Of a stretch of 64,000 nt of DNA, positions 35,038 through 45,180 are shown one piece after another. The position numbers and the translations under genes were made by a program. Each line of letters begins with the position of its first letter. Position 1 is the stretch's first letter. Under the pieces are notes generated by a model. The model had not been told where the DNA came from, did no database searches, and saw only the letters and a list, made by a program, of their open reading frames with translations. This DNA is from Datnioides undecimradiatus (lineage: Eukaryota > Chordata > Actinopteri > Lobotiformes > Datnioididae), in contig WARS01001868.1 in assembly GCA_008933995.1 (NCBI GenBank), positions 930,001 through 994,000 on the forward strand. The letters are read 5' to 3'.

Positions 35038-38000
35038 CTTGAAGGGGCCAACACAAACATAAACATGTCAGAAAGAACACAAATCTGCACTAGGCACGTA
35101 TTTGTATAGCACCTTTCAGCCACACTTTAAGGCATTAAGACATTAAGGCATTAAGACAAGATATAAAACAAACACAAGGCAAAGACATATTAAAAATGAC
35201 CAAATGTGCACAACATAGTGCAAGATAGGCATAAATACTTATATTTGATTATATATTTGACTTTATAAACTACAGTTGTAAACAGAAAAGAGAAGCCCTG
35301 ATTTAAAAGAACTGAGAGTTGAAGCAGACTTCAAGTTTTCCCGGAAGCTTGTTCCAGATATGTGGTGCATAAAAACTGAATAAAGGTTTTTTTTAGTTCT
35401 GATTCTAGGGAGGGAAAACAGACGTGTCCCCGATTAACTGAGAGGGCTAGATGGGTGACTATGGAGCAGAAGATCAGGAATTGAACAATACTAAAACTGA
35501 AGCCTTTCCACTGTCTGTGTTTAACAAGCGCCGTCCCTGTGATACAGTGTGGTCAAAGTCCAGACTAGAAAACAAAGATCAGTTGTTGAGGTTCTTTAAT
35601 TGTTTTTAATTGTTTATAAGTAAATTGTCTAAATTAAACAAATAACTGTGGTTTGTTGGGAATAAACAGAGACAAGAGAAGCGCTTACTTTTGGCAAAAA
35701 CATCTGATGCCTTTTCTGCAGAATATTCAGGCAGCAGGAAGAAGATTTCAAATGCTGCGCAGTTTGCTCCAAGGATATATGGTTGTTAAAAACAAGCTGT
35801 GTAAGGCTAAGTTGTTGCAAGAGACAAAGACATTTCTGAACTTTGTCAGTGGAGGAAACAAGTGCACAAGTTTTTGCAAAACATTTCAACAATTTACTGA
35901 TTCTGACTGCAGTCTCTAAACCTGCCATTTGCTGCTGTTGCTAGTTAATTTGGCTATATTCTTTATAACAGCAGCTCTAATTAGTAGACTAGTTCTGGGG
36001 AAGCAGCCAGAGCTCTCTCTTTTTGGTGACTTTCTTGGCAATCCCATAGTTGGTTTACACACTTTTCAGATCTGTCTGCTAGGAGCAGAAATGTAGAAAT
36101 GTTAAGACCCTCGCAGATGATTAAATCATGAGTGTGCCCCTTAGTTAGTGCGGCTCCATTGTGTGCCGAGTGCTGCTGTCCTCACCAACAGTAACTACAC
36201 TACTACAGAGTCTATACAAACAACACCCAGCACTTCAGTAAAGTCATCAAAAGAGCTTCCTGTAGATATGTAAGACTGAAGCCCCACATGAAGAATTCAG
36301 CTGAAGAGCAATATGTTTGATCTTTGAGAGACACAGTGACAATTTTACACGCCTTCATCTCCCCCCGCCTCCGCCATGCCAACAGCCGCTTCACCTGCCT
36401 TCACCAAAAATCTATCAATCGGATTGTACAGAACACAGCTGCTCGGCTTTTAACAAGATCCAAGCGAAGCGACCACATTATGGCAGTTTGCGCCAGTTCC
36501 CAGCATGTTTTTGAATTGATTCTAAGATTTTTCTGTTGACTTTCAAGGCTCTTTGTGGCCTCTCTACGTGCTTTACTGTATGTCTGACCTCGTTGTTGCA
36601 TACAAGACAGTATGTAGCCTGGGATCCTGGGGCATAGGTCTTTCATCTATCCCAGAGGCACTGGGATAGATGAAAACTTGCGGCGACAGAGCCCTGAAGC
36701 TACGCAACAAGCTGCCTGAGGAAAGCAGGTCAGCAGATTCAGTGACCGCTTTGAACTGCGTTTTTATTGAGGAGCTGTTCCTGATTTCACCTTTTTTTGG
36801 GCCCTATTGCTGGTCTGTATTGGTTTTATTTATTTGTTTATTGGATTTATCAAATTCCTTAGTGCTCTATCAGAAATTGTTTCAATGATCTGCTTGTTAG
36901 TTGCTGGTTTCGATTAAACATTTAGCAATCTGTTAGAAAAGTTCTCTATAAATAAATATTATTATCATGAAAAGAAGCTCTTAACAGACTTTCCTTAAAA
37001 CATCTGCTTGCACCAGAAAGCGTATTAACAAAATGGCAACTCTCTCCTCTTTCTTTGCAGTTTTGTTTATAAAACTTATTTTGGGGGGCCTTAATTAAAT
37101 CATTTAATAAAGCTCAATTTAGTACGTTGGTAGCATTCTTTGCCATTTTGTTTGTGAGTAAGTGGTAAGCTATTACTTACTGAGGAAACTACTGAGACTG
37201 AGGAAAGTTTAGTAGATCTTTACTCAATTACTTATCAAAACAGGAATAGAAACATAAAGCCAAAAAGAAGCTTCCGGGCATTGGTGGGAGCTGCTAAGAG
37301 GTACATTGGGGGCAGAGGAAATGGAGGTGAAGGCCCTGTCTTTCCTGGGTGTCTTCTCTCCTGTCTGCACTGAGACCAGGCTGATTTGAATGATGGTAAT
37401 TTGAGATGCAGCAGTGCAGCTTACTGGTATCCATTAGCATCACATCCAGTTCCTTTTTCTCTAATCTGAGCTGTTTTTTTCTTTTTGTCATCTTTGCTGT
37501 GGGCAAGGTTGGCGTTACAGAACGTGCTTATGTGTGCTGCGGGGTTGAATTCAATGCCAGCGTTAACTGGCGCTTCCGTTTTAATTCAGTGATTCCCAAA
37601 AGAGGTGAGGCAGTGGGAGAGGGGAGAGTGAGGGGAGGAGGAATTAGGAGACTGATCCATGAGCTGGTTGCCAACGCGCTGACAATGGGCGTTTAATGTT
37701 TTGTCTTTGTGGTGCTGAGGCTTGCTGTCTGTCAGGGTGCATCATCTTAGGCCTGGCCGATGACTGTTGCAGGCTGCATGAAAACCTGGCACGTTAGTGC
37801 TTTAACTGCAGATCTGCATGAGTGGAAGCCACCTGCCCTGAAAAGACGCCTACGTCCCCAGAACAGATTGAAGCTATCAATACAGTTGATCCCCTTTCAC
37901 GCTGCGGGTTTTGCTCATCCATTAATTCAGTGATAAGAGTCTGTTGAACCTGTTGATTGCTCTGTTGAACACTGGCATTGGTCCACTAATAAAAGAAAAA

Positions 38001-41000
38001 AAGGGCTTTCAGTTTGTCCAGACAGTTAAACAGTTCAATGATTTCCTGCTTTTGCCACTCTGACTTATCTCTTCAAATATCAGTGTCCTCCACAATTTTC
38101 TCTTTTAAGTCACAGACCACAGGACCTCAGTTTCATTATGTTTTAATTGCCTTATGTGTCTGATGGTGGCTTCTTTCAAAACTAGAGTTACAGGTTGAAT
38201 CATTTTCTGTTTTTTGGCTGTAATGTCTGTTGTCTTTGTGCCAACCTTTAGCTGTCAGCCAGATGTCTGGGGATGAGATTGTCTGGGTTTGCCCTTATCT
38301 TGCACTTATCTATGGTTATGCACCAAGATTATCCCAGCAGGTAGACATCCCACTCGCAGCACATGATTTCACAGGTTTTGTTTGAGCGAATCTTGGTGTA
38401 ATTTAGCGAAAGCTGTCCATTTAAATCATTTGGAGTCAAGTCCTGTTGAGATAACTCACCAGGAGAGTGGTGAGGAGGTAAAAGACTTCTCCAGTTTGAA
38501 AACTCTTGTGTCGACTACAGCAATCTTCTGCAACAATTTAAAACAGTCGGTGCACTTCATTGATTCTGATGAACGGAAAGACACAGTGCAGCCCAAGGCT
38601 CAATTCTGTCAGCAGTCAGCTAAGTTACTGTTTGGGTTACTGGGTTAAAGTACTGTTTAAGTTTTGTAGTTTAAGGCAGGTTGGTAAAAACTGGAAAAAA
38701 TAAGAGCTAAGCAAAGAGCACGAAGCGAAGAGCACCTGAACGGCAGTAAAGTAGGAAGAAGCAACCATTAGAAGCTACTGTTAATATCAGTTATTTTCAA
38801 CCAGGGCTTACTTTTGTAGTTTTTGTCATTATAGATTTGACTTGAAGCGAGGCTTCCCAGCAAAACTAAAACAGAGAGAGTAAGTGCTTTAAATGCATCT
38901 CAGCAACAGAACAGGTCACAGTGCAAAGAGCCGTGTCTTAATCCAAAGTCTGCATTCTGTTAATTGTGAGAGATCCTGTTTCAACAACTTGGCAGGTCAA
39001 TCGGTGTAATAGTCAAAGGCTGTGATGCCTTTCCCGAACCAGAAAAAATGTAGATATTAACCCTTAATGGTTATTTGATTGTGTTTTAGTGTAATTGTCG
39101 TATCAGATAATGTACAGTTCCCACTTTTGTTGTGTTTGGTTATGACTAAGAGGCTACATATTAAGAAATTAAGTGTGTGCACAATCCCAGTATATTAGGA
39201 AATATGGGACTGAAGTGTGGTAATAATTTGTAATAACAGTGACTGCTTTTGTTCAGCTATCATTCCTTAGCTCTGCAGTGAAGCAAAGACATTTCAATTT
39301 GAAAATAAACACAATTAACCATTGATACTTGTCTTCATTTCACATGCAAAATGTTGTTTGTCACACTTAAACAGTAATTTGATATGCAGTTTTCAATTAT
39401 TTGTAATAACCATCACATAAAGCAACCTCTCACCTCACATAATCTATGACTCGCTGGATCCTCGAGGTCTTTGTTTTCACCAGCTGCAACAACAGTGACA
39501 TTTCATCTTACAGCTCTGCTCTGTATATCAGCACACCTGCTGAGTACATGTTGATCACCGCGGGACTTCCTCTGCGAGCTTACCATCAGAATTTCACTTG
39601 CATCCTGGATGTCGCCTTTCCAATAGTACCTACAGAAGCATAAAACACAAGACATTAGCGCGGCACAGCGTGCTGCACATGTATACATGAGGGACTGTAA
39701 AGCAAGGCATAATGCAGTGCATTTACACAGCAATCAAGTCCACTCCAGCCATTTATTATGGCCACAGTGATTTACGCTGATGCTGTCAAACTGTTTCCGA
39801 GATGCTTTTATGGTGTCAAGTGCAGAACTGCCTCTTCGCTTTAAAGACATGGTGCATTTTTTTTCTTTTTTCTTTTAAACGGATCTTGAGAGACACCAAA
39901 ACACAAACTGGAGAACCCATACTTAAGTATGTTCCCTGTGACATGTCAAAACAAACGCTGAAGACTAAATCAGCCTGGACATAACTGAAATGCACTCACT
40001 ACACACCTGCGCTCACACACACACACACACATACACAAAACCCTTACCACCTACCACCCACCCTCACCCCTGAGCTTATCCAAACGCGCTCTCTATTTTT
40101 AGGCTAAACCTCTGTTTGGTTCACGGGTTTAATGTTGTCTTTTTTCTGTCTGTGCACCTTTTTTTTCCTTCTCTTTTTAGTTTTTTTCCCCTTGTTCCTT
40201 TCGTGGTTATCCATTAACAGGGGCACTAATCCAAACATATCACTGCTTTTTGACTGACACCCTCTTGATGTGAAAACGAATAAAAGCTTTCAGATGCAGC
40301 CCATTCAACTTGTGGTTTCCAGGGGCAACCAGCTATAGCAGATCAGAAAAAAAACAACCCCTATGCGTAGACGTATTTATGTGTTTATGTGAAGGACATT
40401 GTAATTACGCTAGTCTTTGTGGTTGTGCGTCAGCTGGGTACAAAGTTGTGTCAAGGTAGAGGGCAGATGTGATTTACATTGTGGAGGTCCTGGAGAGAAT
40501 GTTAATACTGGCTGCCAGCCGCCGCTCCATGATCGCCCTGGAAAAATAGACAGAAGGGTGGGGTAGCATGGATGGAAACAGAGGGGGCAGACATGGAAAG
40601 AGAGGAAAGAAACATTAAACACAAGCTACCAGCTGTTTATCAGTTACAGCATGAAACTGAGCTCTTCATTACGCTGTTCTTCATGCGGGCTGCAGGAAAG
40701 GACTTTTATGCAGTAAATTCAGAAAAGATGTTAAACTTTGCTTTCTGCTGCAGCTCGGCTGATATCATCTGATATTATAGTTTCAGCTCCACCATGCCCC
40801 CTGCCCACCACACCACCCCATAGTGATTTACATATCTGGCACCCACACTTTGGCTCCTTTCTGTCTTGACACGTGGTAAATAGAGCTCATTTACATGCAG
40901 CTAAAATGCCAACAAAGGAGATGAGAGTGCAAACACAGCGCTCTACCAGTTGTGGGTTTTGACAAGATTGTATCTCTTCTCTAGACAGAAAAGTCAAACT

Positions 41001-42462
41001 TATTCCTGGCTGACTGACTTTGAATTGTTTGTATCAACTTGTTTTCAAATCCATGCCAAAGGAAAGGAGTTTAATTTGTGTGTGTGTGGTAAATATGGAG
41101 CTAGACCCAGCAGCTTGTTAGCTTAGTTTCTGGTTGCAGGTTGAAACAGGGTCGTCCAAAAGTGGGGCTGCAGAAGTAAACTGGTTCCACTATGTCATCA
41201 TATATGAAAATGGTTTTCATGCCGTGTACAATATGCTATGTACATTTACATCTCAATGGTATTGAATTCTGCTGTATTATAGTTATCAAAATATTGAATT
41301 TTAACCAATTTTGCTTTGTTTGTTCAACCAAACATGCCATCGTAATAATTGTGTGATAGCATTTCCTTAATATGTAATTGCATCTTGCAGTATTTCCCAG
41401 ACTGTTACTGCACTATGAAAATCATATACTGTTGCAGCGCTCGTTCAGAAATTAATAAACTCTCTTAACCAGCCTCTGTGAATCTCACAGGGCAGCTGTT
41501 TCCACCCTGTTTCCTGTTTCTTTGTGCTAAGCTAAGCTAACACCCTGCTGGTTCTAGCTCAATGTTAACTTCAGGACATGAGTGTGGTAATGGTTTTCTT
41601 ATGGTTTTCTTATATTCACAAATATATGTATTTCCCAAAATGTGTTTCTAAATAGACGCTACTGCACCTGCACAGTACGTGAAGAGCGATTGGTCGCTGT
41701 ACCTGCCAATGTCCTTGGCGGCCTGTTCATTGGGACTGTTGATGAGAAGGACAGAGTGGTAGCCTGGTACATAGCTCCCCGTGAGGGCCGAATGAAGCTG
41801 GACCCCAATCGACCACAACCCAGGGTACATGGACACGGACAAGATGAAGACCTATAGAGGGATTTGGGAGTAATGTGGGTGCAGAAAGGGACAGTCTTAA
41901 AATGTCAAAGTTACCAAACAGACTTTAAGAGCATGTTTGTGGATGATGTTTGTGTCTGTCATAAATTATTTGGACATTTGGCTGTTTCATGTTACTTTAT
42001 GTGCGGATGAGGCGAAGTTATAACTCAATTTAATTATCTGCTGCCCTCTGAGAGGATTGCCATGTTTGGATTGGATTGGATTCAGTATTTATCCTCTTGT
42101 TATTTGGCGCTGTCTGTCACAGATAAATGAATATAGGCCTTGGCTTGGACGCAGAGACCAATTTATAATCTGTCCTACTTCTCTGCACAGCACGGCAACA
42201 CAGCCAGACACAGATGCACGTAAATCCAACACAAATATGCTGGGAAAAATACAATTAATAACAATTTAGCATTTCCCCCCATATCAAAGCCTCCTTGTGA
42301 GGGATTGCTTCAGACTTTTCTGAAAGTTTTCAAATGAGAAATGATTATAAAAGTCTATAAAATAATCAGAGCAGCTCTTACCAAACATAACGTGAACAGC
42401 ACCGACCGAAAGACGGAGTAGAAGACAGCCTCTTTATGGCAGCGCTGGAACAGCCACTCCAT
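34935..42462 (-). CDS. cutal: CutA-like divalent cation tolerance protein (cutal), complete, six coding exons
   Basis: CutA proteins are small trimeric ferredoxin-like proteins linked to divalent metal tolerance; the animal forms have an N-terminal hydrophobic segment, and human CUTA is associated with acetylcholinesterase handling. Exons in transcript order are 42462-42382, 41851-41703, 40537-40478, 39629-39584, 39483-39434 and 35037-34935. Every intron is GT-AG and the phases run 0, 2, 2, 0, 2. The joined frame is 489 nt (162 residues plus TGA). Residues 13-40 are hydrophobic (signal peptide or membrane anchor). The CutA domain begins near residue 52 (GSYVPGYHSVLLINSPNE). It continues with RLAASINI, YYWKGDIQ, LVKTKTS and SVHPYANPEV, and ends in YMKWMDEA, all in family order. 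Ser87 sits where the relatives I recall have Cys (RLAAC). ATG 42462 has a strong Kozak context (A at -3, G at +4). An in-frame ATG at 42486 would add eight residues. I chose cutal rather than cuta from overall resemblance to fish cutA-like proteins. Confidence 0.93.
35094..35520. repeat. Dispersed teleost repeat in cutal intron 5
   Basis: The segment with ttgtatagcacctttcagcc and, further on, the gatttaaaagaactgagagt and gttccagatatgtggtgcat stretches matches a dispersed repeat I recall from many fish genomes. I cannot name the family firmly. A small tandem duplication (attaaggc/attaagac units) lies at about 35128-35158. Confidence 0.45.
36325..36970 (+). mobile_element. Truncated L2-type LINE, 3' end, in cutal intron 5
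   Basis: Translated pieces in shifting frames read HAFISPRL, then SINRIVQNTAARLLTRSKRS then DHI, then APKL-type and LP-E-RSADS segments. This is the standard C-terminal order of L2 reverse transcriptase proteins (…AFISSRLDYCN…QNTAARLLT…DHITPVL…LWNSLP…RSADS). It ends with ctataaataaatattattat, the typical L2 3' tail. Stops and frameshifts make it dead. It lies antisense in the cutal intron, with a perfect hairpin inside (36641-36675). Confidence 0.8.
36641..36675. repeat. Perfect 15-bp inverted repeat with 5-nt loop
   Basis: tttcatctatcccag at 36641-36655 is followed by aggca and then the exact reverse complement ctgggatagatgaaa at 36661-36675. It interrupts the part of the L2 fragment where the protein match is lost. 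Confidence 0.95.
39434..39483 (-). CDS. cutal: cutal exon 5
   Basis: The acceptor is ttgttgcag|CTG and the donor is GTGAG|gtgaga; the exon is 50 nt. It encodes LVKTKTSRIQRVIDYV plus two bases of Arg. It corresponds to the CutA strand (IKT) and the helix leading to the HPYE-type motif. It is too short to stand out as an open frame and was found by looking for the missing segment. Confidence 0.93.
39584..39629 (-). CDS. cutal: cutal exon 4
   Basis: The acceptor is cttctgtag|GTAC and the donor is CTGATG|gtaagc; the exon is 46 nt. With the completed Met codon it reads MYYWKGDIQDASEILM. The Y-W-K-G core and following acidic turn are diagnostic of the CutA family. Confidence 0.94.
40013..40036. 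repeat. (CA)n microsatellite in cutal intron 3
   Basis: A CA run between the exons at 40478 and 39629. Confidence 0.9.
40478..40537 (-). CDS. cutal: cutal exon 3
   Basis: The acceptor is ttttccag|GGC and the donor is ACAAT|gtaaat; the exon is 60 nt. With split codons restored it reads RAIMERRLAASINILSRTSTM, matching the CutA helix and strand usually written EKRLAACVN. The Ser in place of the usual Cys is read directly from AGT. Confidence 0.93.
41090..41575. mobile_element. Non-autonomous inverted-repeat element in cutal intron 2
   Basis: The left arm near 41097-41150 (gagctagacccagcagcttg, then ttagcttag) is the reverse complement, with a few changes, of the right arm near 41490-41562 (gctaagctaacaccctgctg, then gttctagctc). 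The enclosed ~340 bp is AT-rich and non-coding. The TTAGCTTAGCTTAGCA-type motif is a familiar abundant repeat in percomorph fishes. I infer a MITE-like DNA element; exact ends and target duplication are not resolved. Confidence 0.6.
41703..41851 (-). CDS. cutal: cutal exon 2 (start of CutA domain)
   Basis: The acceptor is ctatag|GTC and the donor is GGCAG|gtacag. The 149 nt encode 49 residues plus two bases of an Arg codon. The exon holds the first beta strand and helix of the CutA fold (GSYVPGYHSVLLINSPNE, then QAAKDIG). This aligns with the human GSYVPGSVSAAFVTCPNE segment as I recall it. Confidence 0.92.
42382..42462 (-). CDS. cutal: cutal exon 1 (start codon, N-terminal hydrophobic segment)
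   Basis: This exon encodes 27 residues beginning MEWLFQRC and ending VLFTLCL. The donor is TTG|gtaaga, phase 0. The hydrophobic run continues across the junction into exon 2 (VFILSVSM), which supports the join. The frame stays open upstream to a second ATG at 42486, so the start is likely but not certain. Confidence 0.85.
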
Positions 42463-42830
42463 CCTGTTAGTTGCAACAAATGTCATTCCCAGAGTCCGGC
42501 TGGTGCAGATAATAAGAGGGACAAACTGCGCTGAACTTCGCTCATAAAACCGCTCAGACCTTCTGCGGGGATAATTAGTGTTCCGTCATTTTTACAACCA
42601 TTTCAGCGCCGGTTTAAACAGCTGCTTTGTTGGTGAAAGGCATTTTTGAAAAACTCATTACCTTTACAAGAACAGTGCATTGTGTTGACAGGTGCTGCAG
42701 GTCGGACGGTCAAAGGCGGTGGTAAATCACCGAGCCGTTCAATTGGTTGCCTCGCACTTCCTGACACGCCGGCGACCAATAAAAAGGCCGGTTCGCCCCC
42801 GCTGTCCTGCCTCCGGGCCCCGGGTCATAA
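42463..42830 (-). promoter_or_regulatory. Likely cutal promoter and 5' UTR
   Basis: This stretch is clearly richer in GC and CpG than its surroundings. On the minus strand it has a CCAAT motif (42742-42746) and an ETS-like CAGGAAGTG just upstream of it. A second CCAAT lies on the plus strand at 42776-42780. It sits directly upstream of the cutal start codon. The transcription start cannot be fixed from sequence. The region could also fire in the other direction, but I see no plus-strand gene. Confidence 0.5.
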
Positions 42831-45162
42831 TCGGCTTTGGTGTCGTATAAACACGGGTCCTCTCAGCCTCAGGGCTGCGTGTGATGGAATTATAAAGCTG
42901 TGGATTCACGAAATCACAGGGGAGCGAAATAGTTGTAAAAGGATGTTCCTCATCCACACATACCACACTCTTGTAATAAATCATAAACTGCAATATTAAG
43001 CCTTAGAAACGACATTTCACTTTAATTTAACCCAATCTCCAATGTGTTGCTGATACTGTGTACCTGTAATCAACAATGTGCTGCCCCTACAACTATCCAT
43101 CTCAAAGTAGATTGTTTTTATTCCATTACATTCATTTGACAGCTGCATTATTTACTTTGCAAATACATGCAATATGTTCACCTTATAAAAGCCATTGCCA
43201 TATAGTAAACTAGCTCCACTTCAGCCTACTGCAGCATTCAGATATAGTAGCTATGATATTAGCTAACACTCTCAAAAGGCACCACTCTGCTGCATAATAA
43301 TTCAAAGACCCTTCGATGATCATACTTTTGCATCCTTACACTCCTGGAGATCGTGGGTCCTATTTAACAGCATATAAAACATACTTTACACTGCTAAATT
43401 GCAGTAATACTTTATGTCATTTTCCAGCTCTATAATTACTTGTGAACCTCACCTTGAACTAATAACTATTTCAGAAGTCTGCCGCAGAAAATGTAATGAA
43501 CTACGTAAAACATGGTTAAATTGATTTTTATACACTCTATATTTATATGACATATAAAAATAACAATTTTCTACACGGCCATTCAAATCTTTCCCATTCA
43601 AGGGCCAAAACTAAAACTTAATAATGGGTGAGATGCCAGACGCAAACACCTATTGTACTGTATTGTAATGCATTGTGTAAATAAAGATCAAAATAGTATG
43701 GTTCTTTGAACTGAGCCCTATTTTGGGCAGCGCCATTTTATTGTCTGTCTTTCTTCACCTTTCTCAAAGTTGCAAGCTCTGTTTGTGCCAATGTGAATTA
43801 ATTATTGTTTAAATACAAAGCACAGTTATCTGTGAGACCCTAAACAATGAGAAGAGAAAGCCAAAGTCTGGTTTATGCAACATCACGCTGACATGTTTTG
43901 TAAGACTGATAATAAGCTTATGTTTCGGAGCAGATTAAATCAGTATGATAACTCGTTGCATATGGTACACATATACTTTATTGTTCATTGTGGTGAAACA
44001 AAAGACAGCATTAAACAATCAACAGTCTCTGTACAGCAACTAAATTATTATAGGCTCTTCAGTGACTGCAGTGAGTTATAAACTTTAAAGACTTAAAGCA
44101 AATGCCCAGATGGTAAAATGTCAAAGACACCATTTATGTAAGTGATATCAAAGTTTAAGGGACACTTGTTGCAAAGTAATCTAGCGGTAATGAGTCCTTT
44201 AAGAGAAGAGGAAGAGGAAGTATCGGCTTTCAGTAGTATGGAATAATTAACACTTCAGCAACTGGACAAGATGTGCTTGTTTTCACACTGAAAGCGTTGA
44301 TTATTCCACTAACAAGATGAAATCGTGTGCAGATACACAGCGCAGAAACAAACACACAGAGCCAAAGAAAAAGGCTCTGTATCCTCTGATTTTAGTGACT
44401 GGGACCAGATTCTCTAACCAATCACATGCAAACACGCAAATCTATGGATGTGGGCTCACATACTGCACACATCACTGCCACACGCAGTGACTACAGCAAC
44501 TCGTCCTTTCAGATAAGCTAAACAGAAAAGCCAAGGACCCTGCAAGGCTGCATGTGAATGAAGAAGATACAGACAAACAGGGATCTTACACAAATATGAA
44601 TAATTCAGTGGTGGATTGTTGAAGCAAGAACAAACCAAACTGATGCATTGCGCTTGGTATTTCAATGGCATACATGAGATATGGTGGGAAACCAGACAAA
44701 GATATAGAGAGTCATAGAGAACAACTCTGTCAGTACCACAGCTATATTTGTTGGATGCATGCAGGTAAGATTGAATATTAGAGCTTTGGTAGCGTGTGTA
44801 CAGACAGAACTCTGTTCATAGAAATAGAAAAGTCAGTTCATTGAAGCTTTGCATTTTCAATGAAAGTGTTTTTTGCCGGATGTCCACATGGGGGAGTTGT
44901 GGGTCCATGCATGCCCCTCTTCATTGCCTCCTTCTATTGTGAATAAATTAAATGTAGGGTGTTCATTTAGCATGTATAAAACTCTCATCTACTGAAATGA
45001 AATGTAAATGGTTCCAACAAAGCAAGTTGCATGACTCATCCCCCCCCCCCCTTTTCTTGACCTCTTCCCTGCCAGCCTTGTGTACTTTGTTTTGCCTGCC
45101 CACCACCCCACCCTACTCCTTCCTCCCCTCTTCCTTCATTGGACACAGAGGAGCAGAGAGCG

Positions 45163-45180
45163 AGCAGCAGGGGGCGCCAC
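45163..45180 (+). promoter_or_regulatory. CTCF-like site
   Basis: agcagcagggggcgccac contains the CAGGGGGCGC core typical of vertebrate CTCF sites. It lies 2.7 kb upstream of the cutal start. Binding is an inference from motif resemblance only. Confidence 0.45.

Noticed and set aside
37406..37696. Plus-strand frame ending near a gtgagg donor
   Set aside because: It lies within cutal intron 5; the motif-like end (VIPKR) matches no family I know and the acceptor is unclear.
41642..41857. Plus-strand 71-codon frame
   Set aside because: It is the antisense shadow of cutal exon 2.
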